64,000 nt of DNA from an uncultured Acidimicrobiales bacterium (GTDB lineage Bacteria > Actinomycetota > Acidimicrobiia > Acidimicrobiales > Aldehydirespiratoraceae), in contig CATQHS010000001.1 in NCBI GenBank assembly GCA_958296055.1, forward strand, positions 161,917 to 225,916, given 5' to 3'. Positions 7,754 to 16,804 of the stretch are shown here, in pieces. Within the stretch, counting starts at the first letter, position 1. Every line of letters begins with the position of its first letter. The notes beneath the pieces are model-generated. The model was not told the origin of the DNA. It searched no databases and worked only from the letters and a program-made list of their open reading frames with translations. The position numbers and the translations under genes were made by a program.

Positions 7754-8631
7754 GCCCGCCTCCCGGCGCCGAGGAGCCCGGTGGGTCTGAAGGCCAACGC
7801 GGCCAAGAAGATGAGATGCCCGAACAGCGGCCCGGACAGGAAGTTGAACTCCACGTCGATCTGGTTGCCCACCGTCTGGCTCACACCCAAGACGACCCCG
7901 CCGAGGAGGGTGCCCCACAGCGAGCCGATGCCGCCGATCACCACCGCCTCGAAGGCGAAGATGAGCTGGGCCGGGCCGTCGCTGGGACCGAACGTCTGGC
8001 GCATGCCCAGAAAGAGGCCGGCCATCGCCACAGTGGCGAAGGCGACGGCCATTACCGCGGCGTAGACGCGGCGGTCGTCGATGCCCATCAGCCGGGCCGT
8101 GGACGGGTCATCTGAGGTGGCCCGGAAGGCTCGGCCCATCCTGGTCCGGGACAAGAAGAGCTGGAGGCCGACAAGCACGACGGCGGCCACCGCAGCCATC
8201 AGCAGCGGGAACCATCCCACGGCGATGCCGCCGGGCAGTTCGACGCTGGCGGTCTCTATCGGGCCCGCATCGAGCCCCTGCGAGTCGGCGCTGTACCCCT
8301 CCAGCAAGGCGTTCTGGATCACCACGCTCAGGCCGAAGGTGACCAGGATCGACGGGAGCGGATCGGGGCCCATGGTGCGGTTGAAGGCGTACCGCTGGAG
8401 CAGGTAGCCGACCGCGGCCATGGCCGGGACCACCACCAGCAGGGACCAGAAGGGGTTGACGCCGAGCCCGCCGGTGACGGACACGGCCAAGAAGGCGGCC
8501 AGGACGGCCAGGTCGCCGTGAGCCAAGTTCACGAACCGCATCACTCCGAAGGCGAGCGAGAGCCCGGTGGCGAACAGGGCCAGCAGTCCCCCCAGCAGCA
8601 GGCCCTGCACTACGGCGTTGGCCCAGATCAC
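7750..8631 (-). CDS. livH: Branched-chain-type ABC transporter permease (LivH family)
   Basis: Permease of 293 residues with about eight hydrophobic helices. The N-terminal signature LALFATGLSLAFGVMRFVNLAHGDL is typical of LivH, and FRATSDDPSTARLMGID is the cytoplasmic coupling loop. GTG start at 8631. It pairs with the LivM-type permease and is coupled to it by a GTGA overlap; the ATPase gene upstream ends 49 bp before it. Confidence 0.9.
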   Translation of the reverse strand: MIWANAVVQGLLLGGLLALFATGLSLAFGVMRFVNLAHGDLAVLAAFLAVSVTGGLGVNPFWSLLVVVPAMAAVGYLLQRYAFNRTMGPDPLPSILVTFGLSVVIQNALLEGYSADSQGLDAGPIETASVELPGGIAVGWFPLLMAAVAAVVLVGLQLFLSRTRMGRAFRATSDDPSTARLMGIDDRRVYAAVMAVAFATVAMAGLFLGMRQTFGPSDGPAQLIFAFEAVVIGGIGSLWGTLLGGVVLGVSQTVGNQIDVEFNFLSGPLFGHLIFLAALAFRPTGLLGAGRRA

Positions 8632-8680
8632 CGCCGGACCCCCGTACTCGGATCCCAGGCGGCCTGGCGCGCGGCCTGGT

Positions 8681-9394
8681 TCACGTCTCGGCCTTCATGC
8701 CGAAATAGGCGGCGACGATGTCACCGCGGGTCAGGCAGTCCGGGTCGCCTTCGAGGACGACTCGGCCCTCTAGTAGGCATACCAGCCGGTCGGCCGCGGC
8801 GGCGGCTTGGCCGATGTCCTGCTCCACCACCAGCACCGTGGTCCCGGCTTCGACTACCTCGGGCAAGGCCGCGTAGAGCTGCTTCACCACCAGCGGCGCC
8901 AGGCCCAGCGACACCTCGTCGAGCAGCATCAGCCGGGGGTTGGCCATCAGGGCCCGCCCGATGGCCACCGCTTGCTTCTCGCCGCCGGACAGCACTTCGG
9001 AGGGTCGTCCCAGCAGCGGGGCCAGCAGAGGGAAGACCTCGATCACCCGGTCCAGGTTCCAGCGGCCCCCCCGGCGGGCGTGGGCGCCGATCAGGAGGTT
9101 CTCCCGGACGTCGAGGCTGGGGAAGAGCATGCGCCCCTCGGGCACCAGGGAGATGCCATGGCCCACCCGCTTCCAGGCGGGCACGGCCAGCAGATCGGCC
9201 CCCGCGAAGCGAACCGTTCCCGAGGAGGCCGGCACCAGCCCAGCCAGGGTCCGCAGGAGGGTGGTCTTGCCCGCGCCGTTGGCCCCGATGATGGCCAGCG
9301 TCTCGCCCTCCTCCACCGCCATGTACACCTCGAACAGGGCTTGGAAGTCTCCGTAACCCGCCGAGAGTCCCCGGACATCCAGCAGAGCGGTCAT
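8681..9394 (-). CDS. livF: Branched-chain-type ABC transporter ATPase (LivF family)
   Basis: ATP-binding subunit of 237 residues. Walker A GANGAGKTT lies near residue 36, the signature is LSGGEKQAVAIGRALM and Walker B is LMLLDEVSLGLAP. It energises import through the two permeases next to it, together with the LivG-type ATPase encoded 31 bp upstream. ATG start at 9394. Confidence 0.92.
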   Translation of the reverse strand: MTALLDVRGLSAGYGDFQALFEVYMAVEEGETLAIIGANGAGKTTLLRTLAGLVPASSGTVRFAGADLLAVPAWKRVGHGISLVPEGRMLFPSLDVRENLLIGAHARRGGRWNLDRVIEVFPLLAPLLGRPSEVLSGGEKQAVAIGRALMANPRLMLLDEVSLGLAPLVVKQLYAALPEVVEAGTTVLVVEQDIGQAAAAADRLVCLLEGRVVLEGDPDCLTRGDIVAAYFGMKAET

Positions 9395-9425
9395 GCCGGC
9401 ACTGCTCGGGTCTTGCGCCGGGAAG

Positions 9426-10151
9426 TCACCCCGGCGCCACCCCCAGGTACACCTCTTGCACTTCGGGGCTGTTCATAACCGTCTCGGGGTCGCCCTCGGC
9501 GATCTTGCGGCCGAAGCTCATGGCCATGATCCGGTCGACCACGGCTAGCAGGGCGTGCACGATGTGCTCGATCCACACCAAGGTGACACCGTCGGCGCGG
9601 ATCGAGCCGATCGTGTCGATGAGCTCGCCCACCTCGGTCTCGGTGAGGCCGCCCGCGATCTCGTCCAGCAGCAGCACCCGAGGCTGGGTGGCCAAGGCCC
9701 GGGCCAGCTCGAGCCGCTTGCGGTCGAGCAGCGTCAGCGCCCCGGCCCTCCGGTTGGCCTTCGCCAGCAGCCCGGACCGCCGTAGTGCCTCCGCGGCCGG
9801 CTCGGTCGCCTCCCTCTCCGACAGCGGGAACCCGGACCCGAAGACGGCGCCCGCCAGCACATTCTCGAACACGGTCATGGCCTCGAACGGACGGGGAATC
9901 TGCGAGGTCCGGCCGATCCCGGCCCGGCACCGCTGGTCGGCCCGGTCAGAAGTTATGTCGCGGCCTTCGAGGAGCACCCTTCCCCCGTCGGGCCGCAGGT
10001 CGCCGGCGACGAGATTGAGCAGCGTCGTCTTGCCCGCTCCGTTGGGCCCGACGATGCCGAGGGCGTCGCCCGGCGACACGGACAGGGAAAGATCGTCGAT
10101 GACCTTCACGCCGAAGGACTTCGAGAGTCCTTCGACGGCGACCAGATCCAC
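9426..10151 (-). CDS. livG: Branched-chain-type ABC transporter ATPase (LivG family)
   Basis: ATP-binding subunit of 241 residues. Walker A is GPNGAGKTT and Walker B is VLLLDEIAGGL. The C-loop region reads LTLLDRKRLELARAL, so it departs from the LSGGQ form, as is common in LivG (LSYGxQ/RRLE) proteins. GTG start at 10151, only 7 bp after the binding-protein gene ends, which supports one transcript. Confidence 0.9.
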   Translation of the reverse strand: MDLVAVEGLSKSFGVKVIDDLSLSVSPGDALGIVGPNGAGKTTLLNLVAGDLRPDGGRVLLEGRDITSDRADQRCRAGIGRTSQIPRPFEAMTVFENVLAGAVFGSGFPLSEREATEPAAEALRRSGLLAKANRRAGALTLLDRKRLELARALATQPRVLLLDEIAGGLTETEVGELIDTIGSIRADGVTLVWIEHIVHALLAVVDRIMAMSFGRKIAEGDPETVMNSPEVQEVYLGVAPG

Positions 10152-10158
10152 GGTGCCG

Positions 10159-11535
10159 TCAGCTCATGGGCTGGATGGTCGCGTCCACGGCCAGTTCGGG
10201 GAGTTGGGTGTTGACGGTGACGGCCAGCTCCAGCGGGTACCTCTGCCCGGCCACCCACTGGCCGGCCACCAGCGGAGTCTTGGCCACGCCGGGGACGGGC
10301 CCGGCGCGGAAGTCGATCGGGCCCACCACGGTGTCGAGGCTGGTAGACCCGAGAGCCTCGTTCAGGGCGCCCCGGTCGGCGGCGCCGGCCCGGCGGGCCG
10401 CGTCCACCGCTATCTCGAAAGCGGCGTGGGCGAACCCGAGCGGCTGGGTCCACTGCACTCCGTTGGCCTCTTCGAAGGCCGCGGCCAGTTCGGCCGCGGT
10501 CTGACCGGTGACCGACGACGCGAACGGGTGCCGGTTCGTCCACCAGATCTCGGTGCTCAGGCCCTCGCCTTGCGGGTATGTCGAGACGGCGGACGGGAAC
10601 AGCAGCGCCTTGGCCATGGTCATCACCGGAGGGTTGAAGTCCTGCTGAAGAGCTTGGGTCTGGAAGGTGGCGAAGACGGGCGGGGGCACCACCCCCGAGA
10701 CGATCTGGACGCCCGCCTCCTTGAACTGACCGATGATGGCGCTGTAGTCCTGGGTGGCCAGGTCGAAGCGGCCAACGTCGACCACGGTGAAGCCGGCCGC
10801 CTCCAAGGCGGGCGGGAATCCCACCGCGGCGTTGCCCCAGGCGTTGCCGTCGGGGTCGTTGGGCCACATGCCGCCGACCACCTTGTCCGCGCCAGACTGC
10901 TCCCACAGCTCGATGAAGTTTGAGATGACGTCCTCGAGACCCCAGAAAAAGTGGAAGTTCCAGGCCGAGGCCACCGGAGGCTCTGGGAAGTCCGGTCCCA
11001 GCCCGCCGCCGAGCCCCAGATAGTGGGGCTGCCAGGGGGCGATGGTGGTGACGCAGGGCACCTCGCCCAAGTCGCAGGCCGCGGCCACGGGCACCGAGAC
11101 GTCGGGGGTGCCGCCGGCCAGGATGATGTGGGCCCCCTCGCTGATCAGCTCCTGGGTGGCCTGCCCGGCCTTGGCCGAGTCGGACTCGCAGTCCCGGTCG
11201 GCGATCTCCACCGCGCCTCCGAGGGCCGCGGCCATGGCCCCGAGCACGAACGAGTCGGCTTCGCCGAAGGGAGCCAGGGGCCCGGTCCGGGGGGTCACAT
11301 AGCCGATCTTGATCTCGGGCATGTCTCCCGACCCGCCTGGGCTGGGGGCGGCGGTGGTGGTCGGGGCGGCGGCTGTGGTGGTGGCCTCTCCGCTGGACGG
11401 CTCCGACGCGCCGTCGCCGTCATCGCCGCAGGCGGCCAAGATCACCGGGCTCAGGCCCAAGGCGGCTGCGCCCCCTACGAACCGTCGGCGTGACAGCTTG
11501 GCCAGCGGCAGTCTTTCCAGCCGGTTGTCTTTCAT
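10159..11535 (-). CDS. ABC transporter substrate-binding lipoprotein with Tat signal
   Basis: Periplasmic-binding protein type I (Leu/Ile/Val family), about 458 residues. The N-terminus has a twin-arginine motif, SRRRFVGG (residues 15-22), followed by a hydrophobic stretch and lipobox LAAC, so it is exported folded and lipidated. A Ser/Thr/Ala-rich linker precedes the binding domain (EIKIGYVTPRTGPLAPFGEAD). The start at 11535 follows AAGAGGAGGG. The ligand is unknown; the operon suggests a phenolic or aromatic acid feeding hydroquinone breakdown. Confidence 0.88.
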   Translation of the reverse strand: MKDNRLERLPLAKLSRRRFVGGAAALGLSPVILAACGDDGDGASEPSSGEATTTAAAPTTTAAPSPGGSGDMPEIKIGYVTPRTGPLAPFGEADSFVLGAMAAALGGAVEIADRDCESDSAKAGQATQELISEGAHIILAGGTPDVSVPVAAACDLGEVPCVTTIAPWQPHYLGLGGGLGPDFPEPPVASAWNFHFFWGLEDVISNFIELWEQSGADKVVGGMWPNDPDGNAWGNAAVGFPPALEAAGFTVVDVGRFDLATQDYSAIIGQFKEAGVQIVSGVVPPPVFATFQTQALQQDFNPPVMTMAKALLFPSAVSTYPQGEGLSTEIWWTNRHPFASSVTGQTAAELAAAFEEANGVQWTQPLGFAHAAFEIAVDAARRAGAADRGALNEALGSTSLDTVVGPIDFRAGPVPGVAKTPLVAGQWVAGQRYPLELAVTVNTQLPELAVDATIQPMS

Positions 11536-11548
11536 GTTGTCCCTCCTC

Positions 11549-12667
11549 TTAGTCGGGCGGCGCCCCGGTCGGCCTGCGGCCCCAGAACGCGTCATCCAGC
11601 ATCCGGCGGATGCCTTGTGTGTCGGGCGGCCGCACGTTGGCGGCCGCTTCGACCGCGACCCGTCGGGCCGCTTCGTCGAGTCCGCTCGACGGCATGCCGA
11701 TCGACTCGAGACTGATGGGCGCGCCGATGGCGGCGGCCAAGTCGTACAGGGCGCCCGGAGCGTCGGCCGCCGTGGTCCTGACGGCTTCGGCGATGCGGGT
11801 CATCTCCTCGCCGAGGGCCGGGGAGTTGTAGGCCAGCGCGTGGCCCAGCACCGCCGCGTTCATGTCGCCGTGGTTCAGCCCGAACATCCCGCCCAGCACG
11901 TGGCAGGTCTTGTGGTGCAGGGCGGTTCCGCCCGAGGCCAGGGCCGCTCCGGCCAGATAGGCGCCGTAGAGCGCGTCGCTGCGGGCGGCGAGGTCGGCGG
12001 GTCCGGCCGCTACCCGGGGCAAGGCCGACACCAGGGCCCGGATGCCCTCGAGGGCCATTGCCGAGGTCACGGGGTTGGCGCCGGGACCGTAGAGAGCCTC
12101 CACCGAGTGGGCCAAGGCGTTCATGCCGGAAGGGCCGGCGATGCGGGGCGGCAGGGACAGGGTCAGCTCCGGGTCGTACACCACCGTTCGGGGCTTGACC
12201 CGGGGGTCGTGGCCGGTCAGCTTGCGGTCGCCGTCGGTCTTACCCCATATGGCGGTCATCTCCGATCCGGCGTAGGTGGTGGGCACGGCCATGATCTCCA
12301 CGTCCAGTTCGAGAGCGATGGCCTTGCCGAAGCCGGTGGCCGACCCTCCCCCGATGGTGGCGACGGCATCGGCCCCCAGTTCTCGGGCCAGAGCGGCCGC
12401 CTCGGCCGCCCGGTCGGCGGGGACGTGTTGGACGACCCGGTCGAACCGGCCCACAACCCGCTCCCCCAGGACGGCGGCCGCCTCCTCCGCCATCTGGCCC
12501 TCCTCTTGGCCCGCGACGATCATGACTCTTCGCGAGCCGAGCCGGTCGGCCTCCTCGCCCAGACGGGCGCGCGCCCCGGCACCGAACACGACCCGGCCCG
12601 CCAGGGCGTCGTAGGTGAAGTCGAGCCCGGTGGCGCCCCCGGTCCGGGTCGGGCCGGGCGCGATCAT
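11549..12667 (-). CDS. Maleylacetate reductase (iron-containing ADH family)
   Basis: NAD(P)H-dependent reductase of 372 residues converting maleylacetate to 3-oxoadipate, the point where the hydroquinone and hydroxyquinol branches meet. It has IGGGSATGFGKAIAL (nucleotide binding), PTTYAGSEMTAIWG and the metal-site region GMNALAHSVEALYG, HHKTCHVLGG and NHGDMNAAVL with conserved histidines. The ATG at 12667 overlaps the stop of the CoA-transferase gene by ATGA. Family and context agree strongly. Confidence 0.9.
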   Translation of the reverse strand: MIAPGPTRTGGATGLDFTYDALAGRVVFGAGARARLGEEADRLGSRRVMIVAGQEEGQMAEEAAAVLGERVVGRFDRVVQHVPADRAAEAAALARELGADAVATIGGGSATGFGKAIALELDVEIMAVPTTYAGSEMTAIWGKTDGDRKLTGHDPRVKPRTVVYDPELTLSLPPRIAGPSGMNALAHSVEALYGPGANPVTSAMALEGIRALVSALPRVAAGPADLAARSDALYGAYLAGAALASGGTALHHKTCHVLGGMFGLNHGDMNAAVLGHALAYNSPALGEEMTRIAEAVRTTAADAPGALYDLAAAIGAPISLESIGMPSSGLDEAARRVAVEAAANVRPPDTQGIRRMLDDAFWGRRPTGAPPD

Positions 12668-13416
12668 CCCTGCAACTCCCGCAGCACGGACAATTCCTCG
12701 TCGGAGGGGGGCGGGGTCACATCGAGATCGGGCGCCACCCGCAGGTCCCAGCCAGTTTCGGCGGCCACATCGGCCGCCTCCACGCCGGGATGCACGCTGG
12801 TCAGTGTGAGTTCTTTGGTCTCCGGGTCCGGCTGCAGCACTCCCAGGTCGGTTATGACCGTGCCGGGCCCCCGGCCCCGCAGTCGCAGCCGCTCCCGGTG
12901 GTCTCCGCCGTCGCCGTGGCCGAGGCTGGTGATGAAGTCGATCTCCTCGACTAAGGACCGCCGCCCGTGGCGCAGGGTGATGACGACCTCGCCGCAGTTG
13001 GCCGCGATCTCGGGGGCCCCGCCCGCGCCGGGCAGGCGCACCTTCGGCGCCTGGTAACCGCCTATGACGGTGGTGTTGATGTTGGCGAAACGGTCGATCT
13101 GGGCCGCTCCGAGGAAGCCGACGTCGATGCGGCCGCCCTGGAGCCAGTAGGCGAAGATCTCGGGGACGCCGATCACCGCGTCGGCGGTATCCGACAGCAC
13201 CCCGTCGCCGATGGAGGATGGCAGTGTCCCGGGCTTGGCGCCGATGCAGCCCGATTCGTAGATGAGAACCGCGTCGGGGGCGTGCATCCGCCGGGCCAGG
13301 TTGGCGGCGCTGCTGGGCAGGCCGATGCCCACGAAGCAAACGGCTCGGTCGGGCAGGGCCCGGGCCGCGGCCACCGTCATCATCTCGTCGGCGGTCCAGC
13401 CGTTCGCCGCCGTCAT
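12664..13416 (-). CDS. CoA-transferase family I, subunit B (3-oxoadipate CoA-transferase, CatJ-like)
   Basis: Beta subunit, 250 residues, of a two-subunit CoA-transferase of the glutaconate/3-oxoadipate type. YESG near residue 54 carries the glutamate expected to form the acyl-CoA intermediate. The downstream block GFLGAAQIDRFANINTT is typical of GctB/CatJ proteins. With subunit A it would activate 3-oxoadipate using succinyl-CoA. The thiolase that would finish the pathway is not in this window. Confidence 0.86.
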   Translation of the reverse strand: MTAANGWTADEMMTVAAARALPDRAVCFVGIGLPSSAANLARRMHAPDAVLIYESGCIGAKPGTLPSSIGDGVLSDTADAVIGVPEIFAYWLQGGRIDVGFLGAAQIDRFANINTTVIGGYQAPKVRLPGAGGAPEIAANCGEVVITLRHGRRSLVEEIDFITSLGHGDGGDHRERLRLRGRGPGTVITDLGVLQPDPETKELTLTSVHPGVEAADVAAETGWDLRVAPDLDVTPPPSDEELSVLRELQG

Positions 13417-13456
13417 CGGCTCGCCGTTTTGGCCCGGGCGCCCCGCCGCCGCCCGG

Positions 13457-14269
13457 TCACGCCGCCACCCCGTCGCGCATGCCGCCGAGCCAGGCTTCGA
13501 ACGCCCGGCGGTCCCGGCTGATGGGGTCCCAGGCCGCGTAGTAGTCGTTGTCGCGTTCGCTGAAGTCGTGGGCGTAGGAAGGGTGGGCGCCTCCGGGCAC
13601 CACGCACACCGCGTCGATTGTCCACGACGGCAGCACCACCCCGTTCACCCGGGGCTCGAAGGAGTCGACCACCTCCTCGACCGTGACGATGCTGCGCCGG
13701 CTGGACAGCACGCACTCTTTTTGGACTCCCGAGATCCCCCAGAGCATGACGTTGCCGGCCCGGTCGGCCTGCTGGGCGTGGATGATCCCCACGTCGGGGT
13801 TGAGGGCGGGCACGGCCGCGAGCTCCTCGCCGGTGAAGGGGCAGGCGATCGGGGCGATGGTCAGGGTGTGGTCGGCCAAGCTGGTGCCCGAATAGCCCCG
13901 CAGCACCCCGAAGGGCAGCCCGGCCGCGCCGGCCCGCCACCGTTCGGCTAGGCCGGCGTGGCTGTGCTCATCGATCTCCAGCGGGCGGGGCCAGCCGTTC
14001 TCCACCGCGTCCCGGAACCGGTGCAGCGACCCGACTCCGGGATTGCCGCCCCAGGAGAAGACGAGCTTGCGGGCGCAGCCGGCCCCGATCATCTGGTCGT
14101 AGACCACGTCAGGCGTCATGCGCACCAGGGTGAGGTCCCGGCGGCCCTGGCGGATGATCTCGTGGCCGGCCGCGAACGAGATCAGGTGGGTGAACCCCTC
14201 AACGGCCACTGTGTCGCCGTCGCCGACGTGGGCGGCCACCGCCTCGGCCAGGCCGGCGAACCGACTCAC
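13457..14269 (-). CDS. CoA-transferase family I, subunit A (3-oxoadipate CoA-transferase, CatI-like)
   Basis: Alpha subunit, 270 residues, with VAVEGFTHLISFAAGHEIIRQG at the N-terminus, matching the GctA/CatI family (G-F/G-x-x-x-x-P region at the CoA site). GTG start at 14269 overlaps the aldehyde dehydrogenase stop by GTGA; 40 bp then separate it from subunit B. Together they make one heteromeric enzyme for 3-oxoadipate. Confidence 0.86.
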   Translation of the reverse strand: MSRFAGLAEAVAAHVGDGDTVAVEGFTHLISFAAGHEIIRQGRRDLTLVRMTPDVVYDQMIGAGCARKLVFSWGGNPGVGSLHRFRDAVENGWPRPLEIDEHSHAGLAERWRAGAAGLPFGVLRGYSGTSLADHTLTIAPIACPFTGEELAAVPALNPDVGIIHAQQADRAGNVMLWGISGVQKECVLSSRRSIVTVEEVVDSFEPRVNGVVLPSWTIDAVCVVPGGAHPSYAHDFSERDNDYYAAWDPISRDRRAFEAWLGGMRDGVAA

Positions 14270-15786
14270 CGCGGGTACCAGGGCGGGATCCGGGCGTCGA
14301 CGTTGACCCACACCGATTTGGCCTCGGTGTACTCGCGCATGGCCTCGAAGCCCATCTCCCGGCCGTAGCCGGACCGGCCGACTCCGCCGAAAGGTGAGCC
14401 GGGGTTGACCCGCTTGTAGCTGTTGATCCACACCATCCCGGTGCGGAAGGCGGCGGCCACTCGGTGGGCCCGGGCCAGGTCCGAGGTCCACAAGCCCCCG
14501 CCGAGCCCGTATTCGGCGTCGTTGATCAACCCGATTGCCTCGTCGTCGTCCGCGAAGGTCGAAACGGTGACGAGCGGTCCGAACACCTCCTCCCGGCACA
14601 CCCGGTCGCCGGGCTCGGCCCTCACCACGGTGGGCTCCACGTAGCAGCCCCGGGCCAGGTCGGGGTCGTCGGGGGCTCGGCCCCCGGTGAGGATCTCGCC
14701 GCCCTCGTCGACGGCGATCTTCACGTACGACAGCACCCGGTCCCGGTGCTCGGGAGAGGTGAGCGGGCCCAGCTCGGTGCCCGGCGCCAGCGGGTCGCCG
14801 ACCTTTATGGAGGACGCCAGGTCGATAAAGCGCTCGACGAACTCGTCGGCTATGGCCTCGTGCAGCAGCAGCCGGGATCCGGCGATGCAGGCCTGGCCCT
14901 GGTTGTGGAACGCGGCAAAGGCGGCGCCGGCGACCGCGGCGGGCAGGTCGGCATCGGCGAAAACCGCGTTGGCGCCCTTGCCGCCCAGCTCGAGGTGGAC
15001 CCGCTTGAGGGTGCCCGCGGCGGCGGCCGCGACCAGCCGGCCGGTGGCGGTGGACCCGGTGAAAGACACCTTGGCGACGTCGGGGTGCTCGACGATGCGG
15101 GCCCCGGCGGTGTGGCCGTAGCCGGGGACGACGTTGACGACTCCGGGCGGCACGCCCGCGTCGGCCATCAACTCGCAGATGCGCAGCGTGGACAGCGGCG
15201 CCAGCTCGGAGGGCTTCATCACCACCGTGTTGCCCGCGGCCAGAGCGGGGCCGAGCTTCCAACTCGCGAACATGACCGGGAAGTTCCAGGGAACGATCTG
15301 GCCCACTACCCCCACCGGCTCGCGGGTCACGTAGTTGAGGAAGCCCGGCTCCACCGGCGGGACGCTGCCTTGGTGCTTGTCGGCCATGCCGCCGAAGTAG
15401 CGGAAGGTGGCGGCGGTGCGGGGCACGTCCAGCGTCGCGGTGTCCCTGAGCGGGTGGCCGGTGTCGACCGATTCGAGCCGGGCCAGTTCCTCCGCGTCGT
15501 CCTCGATGGCATCGGCCAGCCTGAGCAGCAGCCTGCCCCGGTCGGCGGCGGGGGTGGCGGCCCATCCCCCGAAAGCGGCGACCGCCGCGTCCACCGCCCG
15601 GTCCACGTCGGCCTCGCGGGCCTCGGCCACCTCCGCCAGCAGGGTCCCGTCGTGAGGGCTGCGCACTTCGACCGCTCCCCCGGCGGCGGCGGCCGTGAAC
15701 TCTCCGCCGATGAACAGCCTGTCCTGATAGAGGCTCACGGGGCGGCCGCCCGTGCCGGGGGCCGGGGCGGGTTCCACGGGGGGCAT
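14266..15786 (-). CDS. Aldehyde dehydrogenase (probable 4-hydroxymuconic semialdehyde dehydrogenase)
   Basis: NAD(P)-dependent enzyme of 506 residues. Core motifs are VGQIVPWNFPVMFASWK, the NAD-site SFTGSTATGR, the glutamate motif LELGGK and the catalytic cysteine in QGQACIAGSR. In hydroquinone operons this position holds the enzyme that oxidises 4-hydroxymuconic semialdehyde to maleylacetate, which fits here. The ATG at 15786 shares its A with the TAA stop of the dioxygenase large subunit (TAATG), so the genes are coupled. Confidence 0.88.
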   Translation of the reverse strand: MPPVEPAPAPGTGGRPVSLYQDRLFIGGEFTAAAAGGAVEVRSPHDGTLLAEVAEAREADVDRAVDAAVAAFGGWAATPAADRGRLLLRLADAIEDDAEELARLESVDTGHPLRDTATLDVPRTAATFRYFGGMADKHQGSVPPVEPGFLNYVTREPVGVVGQIVPWNFPVMFASWKLGPALAAGNTVVMKPSELAPLSTLRICELMADAGVPPGVVNVVPGYGHTAGARIVEHPDVAKVSFTGSTATGRLVAAAAAGTLKRVHLELGGKGANAVFADADLPAAVAGAAFAAFHNQGQACIAGSRLLLHEAIADEFVERFIDLASSIKVGDPLAPGTELGPLTSPEHRDRVLSYVKIAVDEGGEILTGGRAPDDPDLARGCYVEPTVVRAEPGDRVCREEVFGPLVTVSTFADDDEAIGLINDAEYGLGGGLWTSDLARAHRVAAAFRTGMVWINSYKRVNPGSPFGGVGRSGYGREMGFEAMREYTEAKSVWVNVDARIPPWYPR

Positions 15787-16754
15787 TAGAAGTCGACGGG
15801 GTGGACCGAGGCCTCGCCCTTGGCGATCATCTCGGGGATGCGGGGCGAGCCGTTCTCCCACACCAGCAGCATCGAGCGCTTGGGCGCGTACCCCTGGTGG
15901 CGGATGTCGGCGGGCATGGCGGCCACATCGCCGGCCTTCATCACCACCCGGGCCCGCTTGGCCCCGGTGTCGCGGTCCTCCACGTCCCACTGGATCTCGT
16001 CGCTGAGCTGAACGAACCACTCCACCCGGTCGTTGCCGTGTATCACCGGGAGGATGAACTCCTCGGTGGTGGGGCAGTACAGGCTTTCTTTGCACGCCGA
16101 CACCACCGACGGGTTCCAAGTCACGTCGGATCGGGACAGGTAGGCGAACAGATTGAAAGCGCACACCTCACCCTCGTAGCCGGGCTCGGCCTCGATGATC
16201 GGCTCGTCTTGAGCTACGTCGGCGAAGCCCCGGTTCACCGGATGCCCGGTCTCGTCGCTGCGAAGCGGCTCGTCGCCGGGTATCCCCACCATGCGGCTGG
16301 CCACCACCCGGCGGCGGCTGATGGCCTCGTCGTTGTGGCCGCGGCTGGGGCCGAAGGCCGAGCCGGTCTCCATGGGGGCCGCGAACGGGTCGTAGCCCTC
16401 GTTGGTCCAGTCAGACAACATGGCCTTAAAGCAGCCCAGCAGATCATCGTGTTCGAAGTTCTCGCTGTAGTCCACCTCGGCCCGGCGGTAGGCGTCGTTG
16501 AACCGGCCCGCGAACATGTCCACGTTGCCGTAGTGGTTCATGGTGCCGATCACGCTGTCGAAGTTGACGATTCCGTAGAAGAAGCCCCAGGCGATGTCGC
16601 GCTGCAGGCAGCGCAGCCACTGGTCGATGGCCATCTGATGGCTTCCGGTGGGCCACTCGACGGTGACGAAGTACTCGTCCCGGCTGAACTTGAACTCGCC
16701 TATGGCGAAACTCTTGTAGCCCGAGGCGTTGGGGGCGGTTTGGGTCATGGTCAC
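15786..16754 (-). CDS. hapD: Hydroquinone 1,2-dioxygenase large subunit (HapD/PnpD-like)
   Basis: Iron-binding subunit of the two-component (type II) hydroquinone dioxygenase, which opens hydroquinone to 4-hydroxymuconic semialdehyde. Visible ligand set: H239, N241 and E245 (VIHGNDRVEW) and H286 (ADIRHQGY). The spacing H-x-N-x3-E and 47 residues from the first to the second His is the one I recall for PnpD (His256, Asn258, Glu262, His303). GTG at 16754 was chosen since GGAGG lies 8 bases upstream; an ATG two codons later is the alternative. 322 residues. Confidence 0.9.
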   Translation of the reverse strand: MTMTQTAPNASGYKSFAIGEFKFSRDEYFVTVEWPTGSHQMAIDQWLRCLQRDIAWGFFYGIVNFDSVIGTMNHYGNVDMFAGRFNDAYRRAEVDYSENFEHDDLLGCFKAMLSDWTNEGYDPFAAPMETGSAFGPSRGHNDEAISRRRVVASRMVGIPGDEPLRSDETGHPVNRGFADVAQDEPIIEAEPGYEGEVCAFNLFAYLSRSDVTWNPSVVSACKESLYCPTTEEFILPVIHGNDRVEWFVQLSDEIQWDVEDRDTGAKRARVVMKAGDVAAMPADIRHQGYAPKRSMLLVWENGSPRIPEMIAKGEASVHPVDF

Positions 16755-16804
16755 GGTTGGCTCCTCCGTTCGGAGTTTGGACTCGAAGGTCTTGACGACG
16801 GGTT

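Noticed and set aside
9426..10151. LivG-type ATPase as a pseudogene because of its odd C-loop
   Set aside because: The frame is intact with Walker A and B present, and LivG proteins often depart from LSGGQ.
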